From contig CM076960.1 in the NCBI GenBank assembly GCA_039566865.1, positions 9,150,001 to 9,214,000 of the forward strand: a stretch of DNA of 64,000 bases. Direction: 5' to 3'. Below, one piece after another: positions 35,838 to 47,700 of this stretch. Position 1 is the first letter of the stretch. Every line of letters begins with the position of its first letter. The translations under genes were made by a program, and so were the position numbers. This DNA is from Aurelia coerulea. Its lineage: Eukaryota > Cnidaria > Scyphozoa > Semaeostomeae > Ulmaridae. The notes beneath the pieces were generated by a model. That model searched no databases, was not told the DNA's origin, and saw only the letters and a program-made list of their open reading frames with translations.

Positions 35838-36394
35838 GAGAATCCCATAATTCGAAGCCAAACCTCGTGATCGGAAGAGTGTTTTGTAGTAAAGAGGAGG
35901 AAAAGGAGCACATGCACGCTTATTTTGAAGATGTGGCACGACTCTATCATTCTTACCACATTTTTACTATATTTGCTTAATCAGCGCCGTGTCCATGCAT
36001 CTTTCATTCTTTTCAAAAGCAAAAAAACCAAAACTTAAAGTCTACAGGTACTTTGGAAAATGTCCACGATACAAATCATGATTACGCCCTTTTTCAAAAC
36101 CTCTGGGTTTGGGTGCACTGTAAATTTTGACTTTGTGAACCTGTAACTCCGGTGTTTGGTGGACGATTTCTAAATGCAAGGTATGTGCATCTAAGTTGAA
36201 GATTGATAAGTTTAGCTGTGAAGTCGAAGAGCAATGATATCTTATTGTTTGGTTACTATCTCCAGTCAAAAGAGGGTACTTCTTTTAGACACCCCGTATT
36301 CCTTGAATTGTAAGACTTTTGACGTAGGGCACCTTGTAAATCCGCCTTTGCTGAAGAGTTACCCTCTTACAAATAAATGAAATGAAACGACATT
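35838..36394. other. No recognised gene
   Basis: DNA between the P element and the family B LINE. Only short frames without motifs. Confidence 0.4.
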
Positions 36395-37923
36395 TTGCAG
36401 GTAAAAGATGATATGTTTATTACAGAAGATCATGAACTTGCTGAAACTTTTAATGATCATTATATTAACATCATCGAGAAATCAAGTGGGAAAAGGCCAC
36501 AAAGCCTAGCAGACACAAATGAACAAACTAGTGACAGAGATATCGTGAAACTGATTCTCGAAAAATATGCCAGTCACCCTAGCGTTTTAGCTATACATCT
36601 AAATCCAGAAAACCATTCTTCAACTTTTTTATTTCGTGCACAGTTGGACCGAATGAAGTAAGGAAGTTCCTACAAACCATTGATAGTAAAAAGTTAACTG
36701 GAGAGGATCAAATTCCTCCAAAACTTTTGCTTTTAGCTTCGGAAGAACTGACTAGTCTATATCCCTAACAGATGCAATAAATAATAGTTTTAAGAAATGC
36801 AAGTTTGCAGATAAAGGAAAGCGAGCAGCCGTAACTCCATTAGATAAGGGTGAGCCACTGATCAAAAGAAGCTAAATCTGATATTCCAATATTTTTGCAT
36901 TTATGATTACATCATTGTCAGAATTGAAGTTGAATTTCTATGGTATCAATGGCTTGGAACATGATTGGTTCCGGTCGTATTTGAATAACAGAAAGCAGTT
37001 TTGCAAAGTAAATGGCGTCCCTTCTGACATCAGAGATATTGATATCGGAGTGCCGCAAGGTTCCTGTTTGGGACCACTTCTTTTTCTGCTTTATATAAAT
37101 GATCTTCCCTTTGCACTGAAGAAGGCCGAGGCAAACATGTATGCTGATGATACTATGATTTCCTATTCCTCCAAAAACTTGGAAGAAATGCACATGGTGT
37201 TAAACGCCGAACTTGTTGATATCGAGAAATGGCTTCAAGGTAATAAGCTATCCTTGAACGTCGTCAAAACACAGGCTATGATAGTTGGGCCAATGCAAAA
37301 TGTAAATAAAATGCAGTGCAGCCTGCTTTGTTACCTGTGTTTAACGTTGGTGGCACTGACATTGATTTAGTGAGCAAAGTAAAATACCTTGGTTCCAAAT
37401 AGACAACAGTCTAACGTGGAGGTGCCAAATTGAGAGTATAAAAGGGAAAGTTTCTCGACCAATTAGCCTTTTGAAATACTTTAAAAACTTCGTATCTATG
37501 GAGACATTGAAGGACATTTATCGTAGTATTGTAGAACCACATCTAAACTATTGCTGCTCCGTTTGGGGCTGTAGTGGTATTGCTAGAATAGAGTCTCTAC
37601 AAAAACTGCAAAACAGGGCTGCCCGAATCGTTACGGGTAGTCCTTATGATGCACCATCTGTGCCGTTACGCAAAGAACTAGGCTGGTTGTCCATCAAAGA
37701 AATGATTTTGAAAGAAACATCTACTATGATGTACAAATCTTTAAACGATCTAGCACCACAGTACATCAGTGATCTTTTCGTAAGACTATCAGATTTCCAC
37801 ACTCGTGAGCTAAGAAACACTAAAAATGATCTTGCAGTACCGTTAATGAGAACAGTAAGTGGCCAAAAGGCATTCTCTTACCGTGGTACAAAAGTGTGGA
37901 ACATGCTTAACGACAATATCAAG
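36395..37923 (+). pseudogene. Family B LINE, 5'-truncated, frameshifted, split by a giant palindrome
   Basis: The plus frames read a pre-RT linker (MFITEDHELAETFNDHYINI), an RT start (FLQTIDSKKLTGEDQIPPKL), then after a deletion WFRSYLNNRKQFC, GVPQGSCLGPLLFLLYINDL and MYADDTMISY. The C-terminal region follows (YRSIVEPHLNYCCSVWG, LQKLQNRAARIVTG, AFSYRGTKVWNML). Breaks lie near 36660, 36770, 36900 and 37320. The 1.8-kb palindrome at 37924-39721 interrupts it. Beyond that, 39722-39870 resembles a LINE 3' end and closes with AAATATGAAATATGAAATAT. Confidence 0.8.
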
Positions 37924-39721
37924 AACAAGGGCAGATAATGTTTTCAATAGATTGGCGGGTTTGTTTACATTTTGTGAGATTAACCAATCACCCCACGTAT
38001 TCTAACATCACGTGACGTACCGTGATTTTGCGGAAATTCAGAAGCTGTGGGGATGAATACAAAAATACCTTCCCCCCAAAAACTGGCGATGTGCAAATGG
38101 ATTTTTGACAAATCAGAAATGTTTTCACATTTTCTGTTAGACTATAAGCTTGCCGAAAATTCTACCACTTCGGATTTTGATATTCAACTCAGATCGACAG
38201 AAATCTATGTTTGAATAACGCCCTAAAATCAAGGCAACGACTAATGTTGTACGTTCAGCAGACAGATATTCCTTGAAAGGACTACTTCAGTCTGCTGCAC
38301 AAAGGCAACAAGCATTGATTCATAGACCACATTAGACCTGTCTCCATGAAATTTTCGGTGTTGCATAACATTCAAGAGGGGCAGTATCTTCTATGATATC
38401 GAGCACGGTACCATCTTCTGAAGCATTACAATCACATTCTAAAGGGCCAAAAACTCGACAGGAAACCCCTTCCAATAATGTCACAAATAAAATGTAAATC
38501 ACAAGATACTCACCAATTCTTCATTTGCTATGATGAATTAAAAGCGGATAAATCCAAAAGTCCATAGGTTGCATGCGACACAAACGAATTTAACAAGAAT
38601 AAACCCAATCGATGATTTCCACAAGTTTGAGCAGCACAGTCTTCACTGCGCTACAGTGTTGATGAAATGTCTACGACATTCAAATTCTGAGCTGAAATGG
38701 CGCAAACATGATCACGTCTGAAAGAATAGCATTTGTTTGCATAAACAAGTCGATTTCTTATGCTTAGATAATTCTTATTCTGAAAGTGCAGGGGAATAAA
38801 TGAGTTTCACATTTCATTTGACCTGACCCCTTCATCAAAATCTAAACTGTTGTCAATTTCCCAACTTTTCTCTCGATCAATTGAAAAAGAATTATCTAAG
38901 GATAAGAAATCGACTTGTTTGTGCAAACAAATGCTATTTTTTCAGACGTGATCAGTTTTGCGCCACTTCAGCTCAGAATTTGAATTTCGTAGACATTTCA
39001 TCAACACTGTAGCGCAATGAAGACTGTGCTGCTCAAACTTGTGGAAATCATCAAAGTCGTTTGTGTCGCATACAACCTATGGACTTTTGGATTTATCCGA
39101 TTTTGGTTCATCATAACAAATGACGAATTGGTGAGTATCTTGTGATTTACATTTTATTTGTGACATTATTGGTAAGGGTTTCTTGTCGAGTTTTGGTACT
39201 TTAGAATGTGATTGTAGTGCTTCAGAGAATGGTACCGTGCTCGATATCATAGAAGATACTGCCCCTTTTGAATTTTATGCAACACCGAAAATTTCATGGA
39301 GACAGCTTCAATGCAGTCTACGAATCAATATTTGTTGCCTTTGTGCAACAGACTGACTGAATTAGTCCTTCAAGGAATATCTTTCTGCTGAACCTAAACA
39401 TTAGTCGTTGCCTTGATTTTAGGGCGTTGTTCGAACCAAGATTTCTCTCGATCTGAGTTGAATATCAAAATCCGAAGTGATAGAATTTTCGGCAAGCTTA
39501 TAGTCTAACAGAAAATGTGAAAACATTTCTGATTTGTCAAAAATCCATTTGCACATCGCCAGTTTTTGGGGGGAAGGTATTTTTGTATTCATCCCCACAG
39601 CTTCTGAATTTCCGCAAAATCACGGTACGTCACGTGATGTTAGAATACGTGGCGTGATTGGTTAATGTCAAAAAATGTAAACAAACCCGCCAATCTATTG
39701 AAAACATTATCTGCCCTTGTT
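37924..39721. mobile_element. Giant palindrome/foldback element, 1.8 kb
   Basis: The left arm (37924-38777, about 854 bp) and right arm (38887-39721, about 835 bp) are inverted copies at high identity, joined by a loop of about 109 bp. The outermost bases are AACAAGGGCAGATAATGTTT and their complement. There is no open frame. It sits in the 3' part of a family B LINE, with some LINE sequence missing at the join and no clear target duplication. It may be a foldback transposon or a palindromic non-autonomous DNA element; no transposase relative was identified. Confidence 0.85.
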
Positions 39722-39870
39722 ATTCAGGTGTAAATTTTTATCTAATTTGCTTATATGTATTATATTAGGAACTTTACTTTTGACAGGGCCAAATTGTAAA
39801 ACAATATTTATTGAATTTTGTACCCTGTATAAACATGTTTAAAATATGAAATATGAAATATAAGAATCAT
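39722..39870 (+). pseudogene. 3' remnant of the family B LINE beyond the palindrome
   Basis: CAGGGCCAAATTGTAAAACA and a following GTATAAACATG segment match the 3' region of the next family B copy (40970-41020). The end is a short AAATATG repeat. Confidence 0.55.
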
Positions 39871-40245
39871 TTTCTAATGTCCTATTGACACTGAAAGTGA
39901 AGTTGTGGGTCTTAGCACCAAGCGCTGGAATCACAGAAGTAAAGAAGACCTCATCAAGTCCACGACCCCTTGTCATGACGCCCAAGTGGTGAGGCTCTAC
40001 ATGACATCAAACCAGGTCCGCCTGACTGTCCTGGCTGCAAATTCGAGAATTCTTTTGATTGCTTACTTAGAAAAGGCTACTTTATAACCATGTCAGTTTT
40101 AATTCTTTATTGAGTCGTATAAATTCTTTGGATAATTTAAGCCTGTTGTGGAATTTGATATTCAAAAAATCGATAGATCGATAGTCAAGAGATCGAAAAG
40201 CAGACTGAAGATAAGCCTAGTTTTGAAAGAGGTGATCAAAAATCA

Positions 40246-41035
40246 ATATGATAACCGATAAAAAGTACCTGGGAGTTCAAATTGAGGACAAACTCTCATG
40301 GGATTGCCATTTTGAACAAGTTAAGGCAAAGGCACCAGGAGCTCTCGGTCTTATTATGCATTCCAAGACATTTCTTCCATCAGGTGGTTTGCAAAAACCG
40401 TTGAGGAATTGTTGAGCCACAGTTCCGTTATTGCTGCTCGGTTTGGGGTTGTTGTGGTGAAACCAAACTTAATTCTCTCCAAAAGATCCAGAATAGAGTT
40501 GCTCGAATAACTACAAACAGTCCTCATGATGCTTCTGCTGTCCCTCGGCTCCAAAATCTTGCCTGGCCGGCAATTAAAGATTTATCAGAAAAAACAGCAT
40601 CACTGACCTATAAAGCATTGAACTCACTTGCTCCTCAATATTTTGGGGAACTTTTCAATAAATGCTCAGCGGGTAGTGATTGCAATCTTCATTCTACTGG
40701 AATAAATTTTTAAATACCTCTGTTGAGAACATGTACAGGTCAAAAAGCATTTTCTTATCGTGGAGCAAAATTATCGAAAGAACTGAGTAAGGCAACAAAA
40801 TTGGCACCGTCCTTCCTTGCCTACCTTTCAAAAATCCATGAGAGGTTCATTTTATTTTAAATTCAGTTATGTTACGCTATATCACAAAAGTATGCAGTAT
40901 AAGCTACATCAAAATAGTTTTCGTTAAATTCAATTTTCTACATTTTAGGCTTTCTTTTTTGCGCAGGTCAATTTGTAAAACAGTTACTTATTATTGAAAT
41001 ATGTAGCCAGTATAAATATCTAACAATAAAAATGA
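40246..41035 (+). pseudogene. Family B LINE C-terminal fragment
   Basis: Plus frames read KKYLGVQIEDKLSWDCHFEQ, then after frameshifts a VEPQFRYCCSVWG-like block at about 40405-40450 and an LQKIQNRVAR block, ending AFSYRGAKLSKEL. The tail ends with CAATAAAAATGAAACG at about 41035. There are several stops; it is non-functional. Confidence 0.6.
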
Positions 41036-41242
41036 AACGATTTTGGCCTTGATTCAGCTTGGACTGATTTTATAAGTCGCAGTGGGTTGACCCAGGAGAG
41101 ACTCATGGTGTATGGTTTGACACAGTCGAACTAACTGTCCAGTTGGTTCTGTAAGAGTCAAACTGCCCCAAACAAGGCAACATTGCTTCAAATTCAGTCA
41201 GATTGGCACGGGAAAACAACATAACACAACTCATTATAAAAC

Positions 41243-41376
41243 AGGCCTTACATTCCTCCTCTGCAATTACAACTGCTGTCTGTTTTTCTCTGCTGGTTGA
41301 ACTTGCTGTAATGGCTGCTGATGTTGAACATTTTTTGTTGCTATTTTCTCCAATCTTTTCTCCCAATGAATAACCT
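41243..41376 (-). other. Possible host exon (weak)
   Basis: On the minus strand, TCTGCGTTCTTCCTGCAG is a good splice acceptor. About 45 Ser/Thr/Lys-rich codons follow (GYSLGEKIGENSNKKCST), then a possible donor AAT|GTAAGG. No family is recognised. It could be an exon of an unknown gene or chance. Confidence 0.2.
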
Positions 41377-41806
41377 GCAGGAAGAACGCAGACATTTTTC
41401 AAATACTTATTTTCTAATACTTCTACCTGGTGCTTGATTGAAACAGCATTGAATGCTCTTTAGAATAAGAAACAACAATAATAAAAAGCTTACAAGTTCT
41501 ATATTTTCAGTTGGCTGCACTTGACTACAGAATAGGCAGGCCAGGTGAATTTCGCGGAAGTCGTGGAAACCGCAAAAAACGTGGAAACCATTGTTCTCTT
41601 ATAAACGATAGCTTCTACCGAATCAACTTTTCGCGTTTTTTTTTCGTCATGGCCTTCATGGAGTACGGCCACGTTTATGTGAGCTAAGTGAAAAGGCTTT
41701 GTGATGCTGTTACAGGACGAGCAATATCAAATTTTTGCGTGACTTTAAGATAATGGTTGCTCTGTGCTTTGTTTACAGTGGAATTTTGTCATTCGTTACC
41801 CAATAA

Positions 41807-43590
41807 TGTTGTCAAAAACTCAAGCGAAATCTTCCAAGAGCGATAAAGTAGGCCAAGCATCGATGGATCCCGTTTCGGATAGCACGATATCAATGTCATG
41901 TCTTGAGAGGCTATTGGATGTGAAACTTGCCGAATTAAAAAGTGATATGGCCACCAAGGATTGTATAAATGATTTGAAAAACATCATAGTTGAGCAGAAA
42001 AGCAGGATCGAAGAATTAGAAAGCAGGGTTATAGTTATGGAAAAACTTATTCAAAATCTCAATGGGCGCAGTGATGATAGCGAACAATACCAGAGAAGAC
42101 TTTGCCTGAGAATCGGAGGCGTTGAACTAAAGCAAGGAGCGAATGGGGAGTCGGGTGATGAATGTCTAAAGATTGTTAAAAAGATTTTCAGAGAATTGAA
42201 GGTGAGCATTCCCGATGCCGTGTTTGATCGTGCCCACAGAATTGGACATACACTCCCGTCACGAAAGTATACGGACAGCTGAAACAAAATGGCGTCAAAT
42301 TTGACCGTTAGCCCTTCGACCCCAAAACAATTCAGCCGTTATGCGGCCATTTCAGGGACTGAAAACCAATTATTTTACCGCCAAAACTTTGTTTATCGAT
42401 CACGCAATCAAAGAAGAAATGAAAAATTGAAAAACAAAGCAAAATGAAGTGTTTTGATAGCAAAACATGAATTTAGCTATGAGAAGGAAAAGCAATCGAA
42501 AACAAGACAATATGTTCAACAAATTTCCTGTCTTGGAGGCTGCTACATGACAGGAGAAGATAGTTTTTTATGTCAAATGAAGCAGAAAAGATCGCAGTTT
42601 TAGGAATCATGTGAATGACATCGAAAAGACGCCTGGCTATAAAATGGCAAAATTAAATTTGAGTCTCCCATGACTGTAGGGTTGCGATATCATCTTTGCC
42701 AAGGTAAGTTTAAATTTGTATCAAAGCCTCAAAAATATAATTAATGCCAAAGGTTGGCCTAAAGTTGGTATCATTTGTACATCTTACATAGCGGAATCAA
42801 TCTGAGCAAAATCATACAGTCCCTAAAGAATTTTCTTTGCAACAATTTGGTTTTGAGTTTGATTGCAATAATTCTGTTGTTACAAAACCTTACCTCGATC
42901 GCAGCAACTGTTTCTTTTAACATTTATAACTTCATTGTATCTGGATTTTACTTGAATTTTCTTTCATATTTGCAAATTTCAGACTTTTCTGCACCAAGTG
43001 ATGCTATTCCAGTGAACGAATTGTTTGGAATAGTATCTTAAATATCAGTTCTAAGTTGGGAGGCTACTTTGTTATCGATTACATTTTATCGTCGCAGCTA
43101 ATTTCATGTTTTATTATCAAAACACGTTTATCTTGCTTTGTTTTTCAATTTTTTATTTCTTCCTTGATTGCATGATCGATAAACACAACTTTGGGGGTAA
43201 AATCGTTTATTTCCACTCCCTGAAATGGCCGCATAACGGCTGCACCGTTTGGAGGTAGAAGGGCCAACGGTCAAATTCGACGCCATTTTGTTTCGGCCGT
43301 CCGGATACTTTCGTGACGGGAGTGTATAAAGGAAGAATGTGGCAAGCGATATCGTCAAATCATAGTGAGGTTTACAACCTGGCACCACCGTACTGAAGTC
43401 TATGGGCAGAGCCAGTGAAAGCTGTTATGTTTTTTCGGATGTGAATTGTAGAATGTGTTTGAAGTGTGATGGGAAGTTCCAGTATTTTGGCAACACAAAT
43501 GAACTGTTGGATTTCATTCAATCAATGGAAGAAACCTTGGAAGAAACCGCCGAAAAATCAGAAAAAAGTGATGAAAGTGAAGAAGAGTAG
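41807..43590 (+). pseudogene. L1-like LINE ORF1 protein, split by a 1.07-kb MITE
   Basis: The N-terminal part (41807-42250) has a heptad-rich coiled coil (residues about 60-105 of the frame from 41764) followed by an RRM-like region with LRIGGVEL and FDRAHRIGH. This matches the ORF1 RNA-binding proteins of animal LINEs, which trimerise and coat the element RNA. The MITE at 42251-43324 interrupts it. If the MITE and one TA are removed, the frame carries straight on (RQIIVRFTTWHHRT), the conserved C-terminal domain motif. A short internal deletion and frame change follow near 43400. The last part (43402-43590) reads CYVFSDVNCRMCL and a Glu-rich tail. No ORF2 follows. Confidence 0.7.
42251..43324. 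mobile_element. MITE with about 250-bp inverted ends and TA target duplication
   Basis: Terminal sequence CACTCCCGTCACGAAAGTAT. The arms, about 42251-42500 and 43075-43324, are inverted copies. TA lies at 42249-42250 and 43325-43326. Excising the element with one TA restores the reading frame of the host ORF1, which fixes the boundaries. TA duplication suggests mobilisation by a Tc1/mariner-type or similar transposase in trans. Open frames inside have no motif. Confidence 0.85.
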
Positions 43591-44755
43591 ACATTACATG
43601 GAAATAGGAGAATTTTAATCAGAAATGGCACAGCAACTTTAATCTAATACCCCAAATTTTTTCGTTAAAAGTTTCGTTGAGTTTAACCTATCTTCAGAGG
43701 TATGACACACAGGCCATTTCAAGAAGCTACTTGTTGTTCGAAAAGATTTACTTTTTTTTTCTTTTTCATAGCCATATTTTTCGTCAATAGTCGATTTTCG
43801 GTCTAAGAATACATATATGCCCCTAGAGGCCCCGATAATCTTGATAAATTTAGTTTTCAACAGTAAAGCTCTCTCGTTCAGTCCCTTGTGAGTAGCCTGC
43901 GTGCAGACTCTACAGTCAGTCAGTGCGGAGGAGGGAAAAGGAGAAGGAAGCTCCCTGTAGAGTCTGCGCAACGGCGACCAATTTTGTGTTTTGAGATTGA
44001 GCGTTAGACTGATTATATGTTCGTAGGTTATCGCTATTGATAGGCTGATGGACGCTATAACTACGACTCATGGACTTACGCTTCCAGAAACGGACATGGC
44101 CTAAATCACCTGCTATTTTTTTTTTAAACCACCGACCCTAAATCACCGCAAAAAATGGTTTTCCTGAAGTGCTACACTGCAAAACAAGCTATCAGTAAAG
44201 AGATGAATGTTTCTTCAAGCTATTAAAGCAAAAAAATCCTACCTATAAGTGATATTTTGGTTGTTTGGGGACGCAAAAGATCTCGTAAATTCGTTCGCTA
44301 CTTTGAGATTTTGATCGTTGGAGCAGTTCAGTCGAACGCGTTGTTCGAAAGCGTTTGTTTGCCTTTGGCGGGAAGTTTAAATTGAAGAAGAATCAGCCAA
44401 TCCCATCAAGTTATTTCAAGTCTTGCATCCTGATTGGTCCAGGAACAAATTTGTTCCTGGCGAGAATTTTTTTGCCGTTTTGAGAAGAGTTAGTCCATAA
44501 GGCCCTTGACTGGAGCGACAACAACAACATTAATTCAATTCAATTAGATGAGCGTAAGTTGAGGGTCCTTATGTAGTGAGGCTAATTGAGCGTGCTGCTT
44601 GCAACCGCGCGTGTAAAACTTACGTGAAAAGGCTGGTAACAAGTGTTAACCGTGTTCACATGTCAACTTGGCCTAAATTTCTTGAGATTCAGCATCCGAT
44701 CAGATCTTCGTTGCGAAATGGAATGAGACGAAAGTGATACGACATCGCAACAAAT
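43591..44755. other. No recognised gene; may hold the 5' end of the DUF6589 element
   Basis: AT-rich DNA. ATTGG/CCAAT motifs lie at about 44397 and 44434, and GTTCCTGGCGAGAATT at about 44451. The start of the DUF6589-like gene and any promoter should be here, but I found no inverted terminal repeat. Confidence 0.35.
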
Positions 44756-47700
44756 ATGCAGTGTGTGTCATTCAAACTTGAAAAGAAAAGCGATTGGAAT
44801 TTGTTAGAGGGCAAGCATAATTACTTGGCAGAAATTAAAGACCTACCGTTTCAATGGACATTACCCTCACGTCACGTATGCAGACATTGCCTGGCGCATT
44901 TACAACAAAGAAGGACATGGATGGAAAAAATCAGACAAGTTGAAAATTTGTTATGGCAGCTTGTGAAGCCAAAGTGTAGTGGTCTGTCCGAAAACCTTCA
45001 TCATCCAAGTAAAACAAAGCGAGAACGTGATGACGATGACGAGAGCATCCATGATCAACGCAATTTTATTCACCCTTTGATGACTAGCACACCTACGAAG
45101 CCACCAAAAAAAGTTGTTATCGTAGCAGATGAAGAGGCCAGCACTGGAAAAGAAACAATAAAAAATAAAAAAGCTGTATCAAGATTGGCTTTTCAACCAC
45201 AACCACAGTCACAGTCTTGCCAACTCCAGCAACGACCCTCATCAGTTTCTGACAGTCAAAAACAAACATCTGTCACCATAAAAGTAGAATGGGCCAACAG
45301 TTCCAGGAATCGTACCTTGCCAGGTGACCTTGTCCCAGTTGGTTTGATGCTATGCAGGGGAACGTACAAGAAAATAGCCAAAGCCTGTTGGCAGGTCCCT
45401 CTGATCCACAGCCAGTTGGTGGATTTGGTTGTGAAAGAAGTGAATAAAGAATGCGAGGGAATGTCAATGAAAGGATCAGAAAAGAGACCCCAGCAGCAAA
45501 GCATTTTAAGGAAAACAAGCAAAGAAGATGTTGTGAATTTCAGCTTCGAGAAATTTGAGCAAGAGTTGCAGACAAGAGCCCCACTATTTCATGGCATATT
45601 AAAATCAGCAGCAAGTCACAGACGAAAAAAAGATAAGAATATAAAGTTTCTGATGCAGTCCACGTGCATGGCAGCTGCCATATGTTTAAAAAATCGATGC
45701 CCATCTATGACTGTCATACAGTTGATCATAAGCATCATTCTTCAACATTCTGGAATAATGGTAGGTGTAAAGTTTTTCATAAACATTTGTTTAGATTGGT
45801 TTTGGATATTATAGTCTTGCTGTGTCCAATAACGGTTTGAACTGGCTTTGATTGATTGCTTGATGATATATCTTTATAGACGATGCCCCAATCACCAAGA
45901 GATGCTTTTCATCATGGGGGTCTTTGTGGGGGCAGAGGGACCCTTTCTATTTTAACAGCAATTGGCTGGTAGGGTGAAGGGCAATCCTGTTAAAACTGCT
46001 TTAAAACATGACAAAATCTTCAATTTTTTATATATTTCATTGGGTGCCAAGGGGAGGGGGGGTCATGGGTTTAATGGCTGATTGCTGTTTAAAAAGATGA
46101 AAATGGAATATATTGAAGGCTGCTATTAAAGTCTGCCAACATAAACATATTCTGTTGTGTCATCTAACTGATCAAATTTCAAATGGACAAGTCCGAGATT
46201 TGAATGTTTTCAGCCATTTGACTTAAATGCATTTTTCTTTCATTCCAGAGTAAACTGGTAAGATTGAAATCATTGAGACTGGCAACTTCACACACTTTCC
46301 TTCGAAAAAAAGTCGAAGAATATGGCCATAACCATGATCAAATTCTGAAAGAGCAATTGTTTGAGCCAAAACTAAATAGGAAAATCATCATTGACAATTT
46401 TGATTTCAAATCACTGGTCCATGATATGACTGAAGAAAACCAAAATTCTGATGAGCAATGGGTTGCCGTAGTTTCAATCGAGAACATATTGAATTTCAAT
46501 GCAAAGAATGAAGTATTGCAAAGAAAAACAAGAAATTTAGAAAACGGAATATTTATTCCCAATGCTCAAGAACACAAGCTTCAACGGCAAAATTACATTG
46601 ATATATGTGCAAGAGTGGCATGCCAATACATACCTTGCCTGGAAGAACTACAGAAAGTCTCGACAAAGCACATCAGACATAAATATTCAGGAGATACCAG
46701 GAAAAAAACAGACACCGTAAGTTTGACCATTTATACAGTATTTCCAGTTATAGAGCGCCTCAGGTGTCAAAGCAAAACTAATTGACGATGAATTACATTA
46801 ATTCACACTTAAAATACTGTCCACAAAGTTCCTATTTGCTGTACAATGTCAAAAAATTTTGAGTGCCATAGGAAAATTAAAACTGTAAATTAGAAGAATT
46901 TCTTAGATTTTTTCAGTTCTTGTTTCTTAACTTTCGAAAAATTGAGCCTACTGTTTCTTATAAGCGGTTTCTTATAACAAAATGAGTGCATGTCAAAATT
47001 TAGTAAGAAGTTTTCATCATACCAACTAAATTTGAATTGAATATGAATATTGAAAACACTCTAGTACACCACAAGCCTTCGGTCAACTGTAACATGAATT
47101 GATTCACAAGCTAACCTGTAAATCCTCATTATAAGGACCGACTAATTAAATATCTGAAACAAATTTTCTCCTGTAACATGATATCTTTGATTTCTCAGAA
47201 ATTTCTTGGTTTCATTTATGCCAATTCTGGTGAAGCTGCTGGCATGCAAGAGGCAATGAAGACACTTCATGACAAATATGTACCCGTGAAAGAGATGTCA
47301 ACTGGAGAGAAATGTTTTAGTCAAACTGCAATAGTTGGAGACCAGGGCACTGTTGAGAGAGGGATAAATGTTTTGCTGCAATTAAGTAATGGGTTTGATG
47401 CAAAGGAACGCCTTGATGGAATACACTTTGAGATAGCAGATTTCCATGGTGGTATGAAACTGCTACAGGTTAGTAAAAATTTATAAATCAATTTAAAAAA
47501 ATTAACACCAACAATTGCATTGCCAGGAAGTTTCTGACAGCATACAGTACATACATTTAATACATTTTTATGTAAGAAGCTGGCTTTGAGGAGCAAGTAC
47601 ATACCTGGACAAGAAAAGAAATTCTAGTACTTGAAGTAAAAAAAAGATATTTGTAATTGCAAAACTGTATGCTGGGAAAATATATTTTGAAATGGAGTTT

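Noticed and set aside
35526..35980. Frames 3' of the P transposase as a second gene
   Set aside because: They overlap the P element's right inverted repeat and run across its boundary into flanking DNA, so they cannot be one gene of the element.
37924..39721. 8-bp target duplication around the giant palindrome
   Set aside because: The bases outside the arms (ATATCAAG and ATTCAGGT) do not match; LINE sequence also seems missing at the join.
42775..43041. 88-codon frame inside the TA-flanked MITE
   Set aside because: Too short for a transposase, lacks any catalytic motif, and lies between the inverted ends of a non-autonomous element.
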